Below are positions 21,028 to 33,128 of a DNA stretch of 64,000 nt, in pieces. A program made the position numbers and the translations under genes. Under the pieces are notes generated by a model. It had not been told where the DNA came from, did not search any database, and saw only the letters and a program-made list of their open reading frames with translations. The stretch is from assembly GCA_936450465.1 (NCBI GenBank), contig OW388290.1:23177457-23241456 (forward strand). Direction: 5' to 3'. How positions within the stretch are numbered: the first letter of the stretch is position 1; the number at the start of each line of letters is the position of its first letter. This DNA is from Gibbula magus. Lineage: Eukaryota; Mollusca; Gastropoda; Trochida; Trochidae.

Positions 21028-21660
21028 TACCCACCATGGCAATGATCAAGCGATTCCATAGGTCGAGCAAGCCTAATCCTTATCCAATCATCTGATCTGT
21101 GGAGTGACTTGTTTTGTTCTGTACATCTCGTAGCCAGGTGCTAAAGGCCTTATCCCAGCAGTCAAGGAAGATAACTCTACCAGTCATGTTGTAATTAGCT
21201 GTTATCCCACTGTTCTATTTGATCTTTTACATAAATAGTGATACATGTCGTGCAATGAAAATAACAAATTTGAACCAAAAATAATTGTTTTATGAAAATT
21301 TTGAATTCTTTAGTTTTAATTATTCTTTTTGATAATTTTGTATTTAGTTTTAGTTTGCTACTTCCTGTAAGGGAGGTAACCCTGGAAGAACTTTGAATTC
21401 ATGTTGTCTGTCCTCAAGCTGGGAGGTTCGAGAAAAGACTTGGAGGCAGATTGAGAGATGAGTTTTGATGATTGGTTTGAGAAAAATGATCAGTTCTATT
21501 GCTTACGTTCTCCCCTCAAATATGACAATGCTTGAAGAAAATCCACTTTCACATTTTGTCCCTCATGAATTCATCTCATCACATGCTTATGTGTATATTC
21601 TGAGTGTAATTCCAATGTTATGCATGTATGAAAACTTACATATCACTGGTTGGTTGATGT
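21028..21660 (+). other. CCDC6 3' UTR, proximal part
   Basis: Sequence directly after the stop codon. No canonical AATAAA was found here, so the 3' UTR may run on through the downstream repeats. Confidence 0.5.
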
Positions 21661-21678
21661 TGGTGAGAGCTTTGCATT

Positions 21679-22150
21679 ATGCAAATATTTGCATACTTAG
21701 TGAAGGTTTGCCTATATTGTGAAGGTTTGCATTAAGCGATGAGATATGAAAATCAATTCTCCATAAATATATGCAAATATTTGCACACTAAGTGAAGGTT
21801 TACCTATATTGTGAAGGTTTGCATTAAGCGATGAGATATGAACAACAATTCTCCATAAATATATGCAAATATTTACACACTAAGTGAAGGTTTACCTATA
21901 TTGTGATCGTTTGCATTGAGCGGTGACATATGAAAACCAATTCTCCATAAATAAATGCAAATATTTGCACATCAGGTGAAATGATGCCTTCAGTGTGAAG
22001 GTTTGATCTAAGCTTTGAGATAGGATTGCCAAATTACAATACATGCAAATATTTGCACATCAGGTGAAGGTTTGCCTTTAGTGTGAAGGCGAGCTCTAAG
22101 CTTTGAGATAGGATTGTCAATTTTCAATAAATGAAAATATTTGCATCAAA
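21679..22150. repeat. 92-bp tandem repeat carrying ATGCAAAT octamers
   Basis: About five units with GTGAAGGTTTGCATTAAGCG and TTCTCCATAAATATATGCAA. ATGCAAAT occurs at 21679, 21771, 21863, 21955 and 22043, spacing 92, 92, 92 and 88. The array resumes in degenerate form beyond the foldback element at 23968. Confidence 0.85.
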
Positions 22151-22321
22151 GCTAGGCATTGAGAAGTGACAAGATTTGAACTAAAAGAAAAGAGGATAAC
22201 TAGATGCTATGGTTTCAAAGTTAGGAATTATTTGCAAGAAAACAAAGTTCCAAGGTAAGTACAAACATCTGATCTAAAAGCACCACTTTAAAGAATTGTT
22301 TGCACTGAAATCATTGCAAAT

Positions 22322-23967
22322 CAGGCCCCCCTAAGTAATTGAAGGAAATGCGTCAATTTTGAAGAAAATCCATCCAAATTTGAAAGAAATGCGTCCATTA
22401 CGGAAGAAAATGCTTCTTTTCTCGAAACAATCGCAGCAATATCGGTGAATTCACGGTAATTACAGAAACAATCACTCTGATGTTGGAAGGACCAACATCC
22501 CTATCGGAAACGACATCGGCCATTTCCGTGAATTCTCGGTCGATGCCGGAAATGCACACATAAAAAAATGGCGTCGGAAGAATGTTCTTCTGCTTCGGTG
22601 AGTAATGTTTTTACTGATTACAGTCCGTACTTTACATGAATCGAAGATAAATTACTTTTGTTGAATTCGTCTTGGTATAGGGAATCAACAAGACTTTAGG
22701 TTACTGTCATGAAAATTAGTAGTTACGGTGCTAATGTTAAAACAGTTCGCGATTCGCCAATTGTTTACATCGAAGCCAGGTGAAGCCGTATCGCTAACAG
22801 AAAGATTAAAAAGCATAGATGATCTCTGTAGCGTGTAAGACATTTCAGGGTTATTTCATAAGTAATTAAGGACTTTAGGAATTTAATTTCGTCTCTTATA
22901 TGTGATAATGCGAATCCTAGTCAATGGGACTGTTTATTAGGTTATTTATCTGTTGAATGTATGACGGCCACTTTTCGCCAACTAGAATCCGGATCATGCA
23001 GCTCTATGTCTCGTTTTTATTCCATTATTCGGACGATCTGGATAAGTTATTTATATTGTTTAGAATTATCATCAGACAAATTATCGCCGTATTCCATGGT
23101 GCCACAACTTCGAAATGTATGTCAAATATATAGTGTAATCATATTCCCATAACATCTGGAATAACTTTAACTCTAACAGCTATTTATCACATATTCATTA
23201 ACGAATAAAGAAGATAATAATTTTGAGTTTAATGTAGATACAACAGTTTTGTATTTTTTGGTTATAATTGTTGGGATAACAGAAAAAAAAGGTTTTGTTT
23301 TACAAGTCATTTCCGTTGCTGCTCTCGGTGAAGAAAACCCGAAATAAATAACCCACTATAAGCAATCCCAGCGACATGGATTCGCATATAAAGTGACGAA
23401 ATTATCAAAATTAATGTCCTTAATTACTTATGAAATAACCCTGAAACGTCTTACACGCTTCAGAGATCATTTATGCTTTTTAGTCTTTCTGTTAGTGATA
23501 CGGCTTCACCTGGCTTCGATGTAAACAATCGGCGAATCGCGAACTGTTTTAACATAAGCACCGTAACTACTAATTTTCATGACAGTAACCTAAAGTCTTG
23601 TAGATTCCCTGTACCAAGACGCATTCAACAAAAGTAAATTAACTTCGATTCATGTAAAGTACGGACTGTAATCAGTAAAAACATTACTCACCGAAGCAGG
23701 AGAACATTCTTCCGACGCCATTTTTTGATGTGTGCATTTCCGGGATTGACCGAGAATTCACGGAAATGGCCGATGTCGTTTCCGATAGGGATGTTGGTCC
23801 TTCCAACATCAGAGTAATTGTTTCTGTAATTACCGTGAATTCACCGATATTGCTGCGATTGTTTCGAGAAAAGAAGCATTTTCTTCCGTAATGGACGCAT
23901 TTCTTTCAAATTTGGATGGATTTTCTTCAAAATTGACGCATTTCCTTCAATTACTTAGGGGGGCCTG
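22322..23967. mobile_element. 1.65-kb foldback transposon with 552-bp near-identical arms
   Basis: Arms 22322-22873 and 23416-23967 are inverted copies that differ at only a few positions over the parts I compared. They start CAGGCCCCCCTAAGTAATTG. The central 542 bp shows no convincing gene. CAAAT is duplicated on both sides (22317-22321, 23968-23972), consistent with insertion into the surrounding TGCAAATATTTG repeat. Each arm contains an ATG, ten codons (MASEECSSAS left, MASEECSPAS right) and a GTGAGTAATG donor. The element is non-autonomous and its arm identity suggests recent arrival. Confidence 0.88.
22568..22597 (+). other. Start codon plus ten-codon mini-exon with splice donor in left foldback arm
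   Basis: ATG at 22568 opens MASEECSSAS and meets GTGAGT at 22598. The mirror copy (23721-23692, minus strand) keeps the frame with one Ser-to-Pro change. It may be the first exon of an autonomous ancestor's gene or of a captured host gene; no second exon is visible. Confidence 0.45.
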
Positions 23968-24420
23968 CAAATATTTGAACCAAAGCCAGGCAATGAGAAG
24001 TGGCAATAATTGCACTAAAAGAAATGATAAGTGATTTGCCTTTGAGTTTGCACTTGATGCTAAGGTTTCAAAGTTTGAAAATATTTGCACAAATCCAGTC
24101 TATATCCGTATTATTTGCACAAAAGTATCTGATCTGAAGGCACCTCTATAGTGAATAATGTTTGCACCTGAATCATAGCAAATATTTGCACAATCTTCAG
24201 ATACATACTAGTGTGCAAATGTTTGCATAGTGAAGCAAACTGTGAAAAGATTGCAAAGGTTTGCATTTAACTTAATGCAAGGATTGCAAAAGTTTGCACT
24301 AAATGCAAAATTGCAAAAGTGTGCACTTAATGCAAAGATTGCAAAAAAGTGTCCACTTAACTTAATGCAAAGATTGCAAAAGTTGCATTTGTGGCAAAGA
24401 TTTGCGTTATTTTGAGAGAA
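23968..24420. repeat. Degenerate TGCAAA-rich repeat, continuation of the 92-bp array
   Basis: GCAAATATTTG, GATTGCAAAAGTTTGCA and ACTTAATGCAAAG recur every 25-45 bp. Open frames over it are low-complexity artefacts. Confidence 0.6.
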
Positions 24421-24510
24421 GTCAATGAAACCAAATGTCTGTTTTGAGATGAGAAGTTTTATGTTGTTTTGTTTTAGTGAAATAACAATGGAGAAGTGCC
24501 TATATAATTT

Positions 24511-24588
24511 TCTGTCTAATCTGTCTATGTTTTCTAATCTGTCTATGTTTTCTAATCTGTCTATGTTTTCTAATCAGTCTATGTTTTC
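24511..24588. repeat. 18-bp tandem repeat (TCTATGTTTTCTAATCTG), about four copies
   Basis: Consecutive copies from 24511, the last with CAG in place of CTG. The 18-bp length is a multiple of three, so reading frames stay open across it without coding meaning. Confidence 0.8.
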
Positions 24589-24925
24589 AGCAGTGCAGTG
24601 TTTGTTTCAATATTGCTGTTGTAAAATTTAACTTTTGGTTGATTGGAATGATCGAAGCAGCTATTTTCAATAATATTTCTTCATGTTTTCTAATCTCGGA
24701 ATGTATCGTCTGTTGTTTCATTACATCTCTAAGAAAATTTGTTTTTACACATTTGAGTACTCTCTGCATTTAGATGTAGGAGATTAAGGACTTGTTTTTC
24801 GTTTATGGTTTGTATTGCCTTTTATTTAACAGTTAAGTAGTTTTTAATTAGAATTCAATAATATTGTCAGCTTCTTTGATAACCACATATAAGAACTTGT
24901 TTAGTTTTGGACATTCATTTCCCAC

Positions 24926-25165
24926 TAACTTCCAAATCCAAGGCATAACTCGCACCTGTCTCCATCACTGGCTGAGTAAAGTCTTGCAGCATTTCTGTTA
25001 CTTTTCTGTGCTAAGATAATGGAGCATTGTACCTGAAATGCGTAGTTGGCTCTGATTTTGAAATCCCAGTACACACTAACACGGAAAAACAGAAGGAAAT
25101 GCTCCAAGGCTTTATTTAGAAACTAATGGAGACTAGTGAGAGTTACGCCTTGCATTGGGAAGTTG
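24926..25165. mobile_element. Palindromic 9-bp-TSD MITE copy
   Basis: Ends TAACTTCC and GGAAGTTG are flanked by ATTTCCCAC (24917-24925) and ATTTCCCCC (25166-25174), 8 of 9 matching. Interior arms carry AAGGCATAACTC and GAGTTACGCCTTG. Confidence 0.75.
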
Positions 25166-25174
25166 ATTTCCCCC

Positions 25175-26459
25175 TCAATTGTTTGTGTATGTGAAGATAA
25201 AGAGTATAGAAGTATAATTGATGCATCTTCACGATAAATGAAGCTCTCTTAGTGCTAAGATAGTTATAAGTACCATTCATTAAAATTGGCCTACAATTAT
25301 CTTGACACTAAGTAAATTCAAATTCATGAGAATTTTGCCAATGGTGACTCACTTGCGACCCATTTCTGAGGAATATTTTAAAGAGGTCCTTGAAGGTGTT
25401 ACCAGCAGCCTGAATAAAAAAAAACGCCATAAAAAATACTTGACATGTGAGGTTTAACAGAACACTAACTTCTATCAACGTTTGTGCGACAAAAAAAGTG
25501 TAATGAAAATTTTAATATTGTCAATGTATGAAATAAACACGAAAAATAGCCAGCCCGAAATAATTATTTTTGAATTTTTATAGCCAAATTTAAAGAAAAA
25601 GTTTTGAGAATAGGTTGGTTTTGGACCATCTGTCGGATCTTATTTCATCCACTATTATAAATGTTGATAAAACAAACCTTAACCATTGACAAACTTGACT
25701 TTGATGAAGAAATACACAAGTTTGTTTTGAGGAATATTACTCTTATGAATGAAGCGTATGCATAATAGATCAGTCTTGTCTTTCATGTGCTCTTTGATTC
25801 TATTGTAAACAAATAATTCTTTCTGTATGTGGGCATTCCTGTATTTGTCATCCTCTTCCGGAATCCTTCAATGGAGGAACCGCTTGGAGTGACCTCTTTG
25901 GGAAGAGAATCGTATTTGTATGAAGAGTGGTCAATTTCATTGTACTGAAAGGTGATAGTCACGTTCTCAAATTATATTTTATGTAAAGTAAATACTTTGC
26001 AGGAAGAAAACACTAATTTAAAAAAAAAAAAAATTTTAATTTTTAAAATTTTGTTTTTCACCTCTTAAATTCTAAATAATGGTATTTATAATTTTGTTTG
26101 ACAGTGGTAAACGTCAGTTTGGTATGGTACCAAGAATTTAACTGACAATTTTATTTACCTTGATGACCATAATGGTCGTCCAAGGGTCATGGCTTTAGAT
26201 AGGGTGCTAACTCTTCATAAAAGAAGCAAGTGTTCATTATCAAAGCATTGCTCTATTTAACACAAGCTTTATCAAGTTAGATGCAGCTTATTAAATAATG
26301 CATTATTTTACAACACATGTTTTGAAAGATTATGAAAGGAGAGTATGCGATCGTGTCATTTTCCATTGTGCTTAATTTTCTATGTATCCTGTGATAAAAC
26401 GTTATGTATCGATGGAGTCTTCTTGATCTGTGATTGGTTTGAAATTTTGTGATGAATGA
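25175..26459. other. Intergenic or 3' UTR sequence, nothing clear
   Basis: AT-rich sequence downstream of CCDC6. A CTTAGTGCTAAGATAG segment near 25250 relates to the ACTAAGG-type palindromes at 27092 and 28856. Otherwise no feature is supported. Confidence 0.5.
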
Positions 26460-26875
26460 GAAATCTCAGTAACGCTGACCTTTGTTGTGTTGTAGGTCAA
26501 GGTCATAGAGCTTTTGAGCCACTTTAGGTTGGCTTCTAAGTTCACTCTGGACACTCTTCTGTTCTTGTCTAAGGGAGAAGAGAGCAAGGTCAAGGTCATT
26601 TCAGACAAAATGGCATAAAACAGTTGCTATGAAACATAGTTCTCCCGTTGGCAACCATCTTTGATGTTCTGTCTTTATCACCTTGCAGTCAGTGGAACTC
26701 TTCTGCTCCACTTGTTTTTGGTAATCAATCCTTTTGCAGCTGAACAGAGTTTGCCCGTAGAAATATTGAGTCAATATTTGTGGACCTGATGCGACATTGT
26801 GATTGAAAATTTTAAAAAGATTATACTTGAAGGTCAAAGGTCATTGATTACGTCATGAGGTCATGTTGTTTGATT
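26460..26875. promoter_or_regulatory. Cluster of AGGTCA half-sites including a perfect DR1
   Basis: AGGTCAAAGGTCA at 26831-26843 is an exact direct repeat with one-base spacing, the preferred site of HNF4- and RXR-type receptors. Nearby are AGGTCAAGGTCA-type clusters (about 26492 and 26587), and GGTCATTGATTACGTCATG follows. Regulatory function is inferred from motif only. Confidence 0.35.
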
Positions 26876-27091
26876 TCTTGGAAGTATTAATTTTGTTACA
26901 GTGCAAATATGAGATGCCAGAAAATGTTTTTACGATGTTTAGTTTTAGTGTAATGCATTTATTAAAGTACCTAATGAGTGTTTGAAATAAGCATGAAAAG
27001 TAAGCCAGCCTAGAAGTCTCCTGCAAACCTTATACGCCAATTTGAAGAAACATCTATTAAACAAAATCCGGAAGCAAAATTAATTGACCAC

Positions 27092-27266
27092 TAGTCCATT
27101 GCACAAAACAATGTGTCTAAGGTTTACCTTAGTGCCGTCCTGTAACATTACAACATGGTTATATATGGGATAACAACCTTATCTAAATGGCAAGTATTTC
27201 TTTAACATTACGTTAAGGCTACCTTAGTGACTAAAGGTTACCTTAGTGTTTTGTGCAATTGGGCTA
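27092..27266. mobile_element. 175-bp palindromic MITE with TA ends and ACCTTAG motifs
   Basis: TAGTCCATTGCACAAAAC and GTTTTGTGCAATTGGGCTA are inverted ends. The interior repeats GGTTTACCTTAGTG and its complement. TA at both ends fits a Tc1/mariner-type target. Confidence 0.6.
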
Positions 27267-27518
27267 TACTATTACTGATTGTATTTTACATTGATATAAT
27301 CAAGTTTGTGATGTGTTTTTTTTTTCAATAAAAAGTATATTTACTTGCACAACCATCGACACATTATGAATATTGTATAATCATGTATCTTCAGGTTAAA
27401 AAAGGTAACCGTTTTTAAAGCAAAGCTTATCGAAAAAATAAAAATGTTTTTGTTATGTAAGTATCAGTAACATGGTTTGTTTTTGTTCAGTTTAGATATA
27501 CTATTTTATTTACCTAGG

Positions 27519-27631
27519 CCTCCTTTCAGAAAGCACTAAGGTGATCGTAAGTCACTAAGGTTACCTTAGTGCAATGTTCAAGAATGGGAGTAAGATAAAC
27601 CTTAGTAAAGGTTGCTTTGTGAAAGGAGACC
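27519..27631. mobile_element. Short palindromic element, ACTAAGGT family
   Basis: Ends CCTCCTTTCAGAAAGCACTA and GCTTTGTGAAAGGAG are inverted, with AAGGTTACCTTAGTG inside. Related to 27092-27266. Confidence 0.5.
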
Positions 27632-28499
27632 CTGATCTTGGAGTTACTTTCTTTGGAATGTCACAAGTGAAGATTCCCAATATTTTCAGTTACAGTAATA
27701 GTACCTTATTCACTAAGGGCTCACTTGATTTGCACACCTGCTAATCAGCCGACAAGCTTGTATGATTGCCTGGATGTTCACCACTTGAAATGCTTGTTTG
27801 GAACAACACCAAGGCATCCACTGTCAGCCGATTGCATCAGTTTCAGTGGCTGAGGTTGGCTCTTGTGTTTGCCGTATATATTTGATTCCTTCAGTGAACC
27901 TGGTTGCTGGTCACGTGTTAGTGCAAGCGGCTCAACAAAACTATCATCTGGTTTAGGACAAATCAAGTGCACTAATGGCCTTCTTCATAATACCATCGGG
28001 TTTTGGAAATCATGGGGTCAGGTTTGCACAGTTGTTGAACAAATTCATATGTGTGCCTCTTTGAAATTCATTGCTGTACCACCCATGGAACTGTTCTGCA
28101 GTTGTGGTGCAGTGCCACATTGAATTTGAGTTCAGCATCATCATGGAACTGTCCTTCGTTCAGTAAGGTTGTGGTACAATCCCACATTGAAATTCAATGC
28201 ATTTACAACCATGATTCAGAAGTTAATGCAGTCTACCTATCACATACTGTCAAGGTAACAGTAGATACGTCTAATCGTCCGTTATTTGCCGTCACTTTCT
28301 AACTGTTGATGTGCTGTGAGAAGCCAGGCTCCAGGATTTGCAATGGCGAACCTTTTAGATTTTACTCCTTTCCCGTATAGGTTTAACCCCAGCAGATATG
28401 GGGTTAACAGCAGGTTTCTTCTTGCCTCGTTTGTCCAGATCAGTACTGGGGTTGATGGCCGTCACCATTTGATGAGGCAGGTTGTTCAACCTTTGTATT

Positions 28500-28766
28500 G
28501 GACGGGATAGCGCAGTGGTTAGCACGTTCGGCTTAGGATGAAGAGGTCCGTGGTTCGAATCCCGCCAGGGGCACGACAACTTTGTCTGCTGTTCTTCACT
28601 GAATTTCAGTGCAGTACCACCCATGGTTTGCTAGTTCCAATTGTTGCTCGCAGGTTTCAACGCAATGCATAGCCACATGGCGTTGCAGGCTTTCTCCCTG
28701 CCATAATTCTAGCAGCCGTGTTATAAGTGAAATACTCTTGAAAACAGCGTTAAACCCTAACTCACC
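28500..28766 (+). mobile_element. SINE family 1, full-length with 14-bp target duplication
   Basis: Head GGGATAGCGCAGTGGTTAGC, B box GTGGTTCGAATCCCG and the complete body are flanked by TCAACCTTTGTATT at 28486-28499 and 28767-28780, a perfect duplication. Confidence 0.88.
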
Positions 28767-28855
28767 TCAACCTTTGTATTCAATGTATCAATAGTTTGCC
28801 ATTATCAAATTTAAGATTTTGAAGCGTAAGAATATACATACAAAACGTTGACCTG

Positions 28856-28951
28856 TATTTCGAAGCTCTCTTAGCACTAAGACAGTCGTAAGTACCATTA
28901 CGTTAAGGTTTGTTTAAAACTTTCTTAGCGTTGAGGGAGCTTCGAAAATCT
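28856..28951. mobile_element. Small palindromic element with TTTCGAAGCTC ends
   Basis: TTTCGAAGCTCTCTTAGC at the left is mirrored by GCGTTGAGGGAGCTTCGAAA at the right, with CACTAAGACAG between. Same ACTAAG-type group as 27092. Confidence 0.5.
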
Positions 28952-29553
28952 AGGCATGTTATCTTTGAGAGCAATTTTAGAAATTTGTGAGTTTAATGAC
29001 ATATTTTTATGGATGTACAACTTTAGTTTTTTGCAAGCACAACCAGTGTTATAATCTCTGCTAAAACACACTATTCATTGCTAAGTTGTAAATCCATAAA
29101 ACTTATATTCTTCACATATTATCTTGTCTGTATTACAATTTCGAATGTTGTCAAAAACAAATATTTTATTTTTGTTGTGGACTGTTGGCAGCGATGAAGT
29201 CACTGTTTCATTTAAAAGTTGTTGGTATGGAATCAATTGGCAATGAAGTATTTAAAGAAGAATTAAGCGAAATAGTTTACATCATTAACAGTTTGCATCA
29301 ATGTGCAGACTAGGATCAACCCATATATTTTTTGTCCAAATTTTGTTTGTAAGGTAATCCATATGAAAATTCACATAATTTAATGTTTTGTAGTTACTGG
29401 CTTTCAGTGTATAATCACCTTAAAGAAGTATATCTATTTAATGTTTTGTTTGTGAAGGGCATTATCCAAACATCTAATGCTCTCGACTGCTTTCACAGTA
29501 GTTTGTTAACATAATGTGAAGCCGAGTCTCGTGTTTATGTACATTTATAATTG

Positions 29554-29942
29554 TAACCTCCCAAAAGGCATGACTCGCCACAGTCTCCATCACTGGCTAA
29601 TTTAAGCCTTGCTACAGTTCTTCACTGTTTGTGGCTTGATTGCAACATCCTCATCAGTGATTTTAGGTCATCACAAGTCTCACCTATTTCACCCAATCAG
29701 CAACGCCGTTTCAAAATGACGGTGCACAGAGAAAGGAAACCCTGCCCTCTACTGACCGCGACATGGAAGTCGCCATGTTGGTTTTGGGTCGCAGATTAAG
29801 TTTTGTAAGGAAATTTCTCATTGGATTATTACGTTTAGGCGTGGTAAGCAGACAGTCTAGCATAGAAGATGTGAAATGCTGCAAGGCTTGAGTTAGCCAG
29901 TGATGGAGATTGATGGAAGCTATATCTTGTGGGGGAAGTTAT
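29554..29942. mobile_element. Palindromic MITE, long variant
   Basis: AACCTCCCAAAAGGCATGAC and ACAGTCTCCATCACTGGCTA on the left are mirrored by TTAGCCAGTGATGGAGATTG and GTGGGGGAAGTT on the right. Close in size to the 18678 copy. Confidence 0.6.
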
Positions 29943-30054
29943 ACTCCATTAGGCTGACATGTAATCATTTGAGAAGAGATTTTATATTGAAATTCCTAAG
30001 AAATAAATTTAAATGATTTTAAAATTTGAAACTTCTGAGGCATAGAAATGTAGT

Positions 30055-30198
30055 CAGTGGCAGATCCCGAGGGGATTCAAACCCCACCTTTAGAACATTT
30101 GTGCGTGTAAATTTGATGGATCCCAAAGGTGAACCCCCTTTTCAATGATTGAACCCCCCTTTTCAATGATTGAACCCCCCTTTCTGGATCTGCCACTG
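30055..30198. mobile_element. 144-bp MITE with CAGTGGCAGATCC ends
   Basis: CAGTGGCAGATCC at the left matches GGATCTGCCACTG at the right. A CCCCCTTTTCAATGATTGAA block is repeated inside. CAGTGG-type ends recall hAT elements, but an 8-bp target duplication is not certain. Confidence 0.55.
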
Positions 30199-33128
30199 GT
30201 AGCCTTGCTTAAACTAGTCTACAATACTATAATATGCTTGTGTGTCAGTGCTTATGGTTCCAAGAGATAATTGTTTATTGAAGAATAGCCACATTTCTGG
30301 ATCATAACTGTATATTTGATGATAATAACTATAGAGTGTTGTCTCCAGGAACAAAGTATATGTTCAAAGTACATTATTTTTGTCATCAAGTTCATATTGC
30401 AAAATCCATAAGGAATGCTGAACTGAATTAAGTATCATTATTTTGATGAAATTATATATTGTTATTAAGATGAAGAAATTGAACTCATTTATATAAACAA
30501 TATCTCCACAGTTCCATTCTGTTGTAATGAGTACTTAAAGGACAATGTCCAAATTTTATTTTATTCTAATTTAAAGAACTTAACAGTAATTTATCAACTA
30601 CAACCCTTGTTTTTATTTCCCAGTATTTCATTAAGCAGAGAAAATGACAGATAATTAATGTCAAATGAGGATTGTTTTCCAAGTTACCTGCTTTTGTTTT
30701 TATTTTATTTTGTTAATGTCAATGTTTGTTTCTAAATGCTAATGCATTTGTTATGCCTTGTGGCTCCATTGCTAAGGAATGTAAACAATGTTCTACCTGA
30801 CACAGTAGCATAAGCAGCTGAAGGGTAGAGGCTGCAGAAGAATAGATAGTCTCCAGCAGCTAGATGTATTGCAGGTGTGAGGGCTTGCTATTTCCAGGGC
30901 CTTGCCTGTACACCCTTCTCCTTCCCCATTGCAGAGCGGATACAGGATTCTAATTTTGGGGAGAAGGGAGGGGTGCACCTCATGAGAAAGTTCTATAAAC
31001 AACTGACCACAAAAATTAGGTCCTTCAAGTATGTAGTTAAATGGGAGCCAATATATATGTAATTGATCATGTTAAATTTTAATAAGTGTTGACTTAGATT
31101 AGTATTTCATTGTCCATTTGATTGAAATTATCTTAAAATTGAAGTTTATTAAAAATGTATTTATAGTTATATTCTTCAATAATTTATTTATAGTCTTTAA
31201 GATCTGTAACACTGTTAACAATTTAATAGTAATTTGTCAGTGTTTGGCTTAAAATAAAGTCTTTTTCTTGGTTATATATTTTAAGTGAAATTTGCAATCA
31301 AATCAAATCTATCACATAAGTTAGTCAGTTTTGCAAAACACTGTTCACAAAAGGTGTATTGCAGGGGACAGTTCAGTGATTATTCCACTAACCATGTCAC
31401 ACCAACCTGTTACCTTAGCAGGAAGCCGTGTTGCTAATGCTATGTGCTATCTGTTGAATGTACATATTTGTATCATACTGGAGCCAATAAATTTTAATAA
31501 ACGAAAAAGTTTGGTTGTGATTTTTGAAACATACTGATATGTAACAGACATGTTGTCCCATGGATAAAAGATATAGATTGTTCAGTGATTGACAGCTGAC
31601 ACTTTGAAAGCACTCCCTGTCATGTATATTCATGCAAAAAGAGCATGGACATTAAATATTTCAATGTTAAAGTCAATATTTATTCTAACACAAACTTAAA
31701 TTTTTGAATCTGGTCTAAGGGAATATGATGGCGCTAATGGCTGTGATATTGTCCAACCAGCAGCAAACGTACTAAGGGATTGCCATAATGATTCATGTTC
31801 AAACACAAGAGGATTGATTGGACCCTTTGAAGCACCCTTAAAAATTCCATATTTTTAGTCATTTTGCCATGTTCAGATACAAAAATGGTGTCGACTTTAC
31901 AAAAGAATATTGATTAACATGTTGCATCTTTTTCTTATGAAAATATTAAAAAGTTCAAACATTTATTTGCAATAAATGAATAGATATGGATGTAAAACAT
32001 CACCTTGACTAACACACAAACAAGGACTGGAAAGGTAACCAATCCCGTAAAATAATCACATAGTATTTTATGCCCTATCATTCACACTATATACTATGAT
32101 GGGCAAAAGAAAGTATATGGCTCAGTTGTATTTATCATATTATAATTTTCAAAGTCAAATATCTCGAGTTTTCGAGGTCGTATTAAAAAGCGGACTGGTT
32201 CGTTAAATTAGTCCAAAACATTAAATCAGTCACAGAATACCTCTACGCGGTTTGAAATTATTTTTTTTTATTAAAATTTAAAATTTAAATTTTGAAATTT
32301 TCTCAAATTAATTTTGATAAAACACAACTGTTCATCAACATATAAAATATACTCTGTGTGGAAATCAACAAATGTGCTTTGTCCTGCACACATTTACAAC
32401 ATTTTGAACATGGTAGGGGTGTAAATTTGATTTCTTATCCCTGTCTACTTTATATAATGATATTTAGTTAAAAAATAGAAGAGCCACCAATTGAGTGATT
32501 CAAACTACTGCCGAAAGGTGTTATTGTATCGTGTCATAATCAAATGCATATCATTTTTTTTTAAATATTGAATTTATCGAAAACAAGTGAGTGTTTTACT
32601 TTCTTTTGCCCGTCAGTTTACAATAAAGTTGACAGTCATTCAAATGTCTACCAAAAGATACAACGTAAATCTTCGTAAGACACCCAGATTACGATCATGT
32701 AATAACGCCCTAAGTTCCTCACATTCGAAATTCTTAACAAATATTTACATCTTGAAATATGACTGTAAAACTATTAAAGCTGTTTACTTTCCACAAATAC
32801 GCACACTCTGTGGAATGTGTAAATGATTGATATTCGAAACTGGAAAATATATCTGATGATTACGTTCGTTACCGTATTTCCTTTAATTAGCGCCGTTTGT
32901 ATAAGTATGAACCCGGGCAATACGCACCAGATATAAGCAATAACAAGCACCGGAAGTGCGATATGTTTACAAGGTAATTCTTTGAAGAAAATACATCGGG
33001 GAAAATATATCGCCTGACCTCAAATAAGTGCACTGAAAAATATGGACATAGGCGCTTGTTAAACGGAATATAGCAACTGTTTAGAATACTCGTTTTACTA
33101 CAACATGCATGCCTATCTTCCCAGAAAG
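30199..33128. other. Intergenic region, nothing clear
   Basis: AT-rich non-coding sequence. No exon, RNA gene or well-bounded element is supported. AATAAA at about 31255 could serve a distal CCDC6 3' end, but this is speculative. Confidence 0.5.

Noticed and set aside
21028..21095. Alternative reading of CCDC6 exon 9 in another frame (ending KPNPYPII)
   Set aside because: The exon 8 phase requires the KPRPSPEKF frame, which also matches the family.
22961..23152. 63-codon frame in the spacer of the foldback element
   Set aside because: No recognisable domain and no good start context; the spacer looks non-coding.
24230..24631. Two low-complexity open frames
   Set aside because: Produced by TGCAAA-rich and 18-bp tandem repeats.
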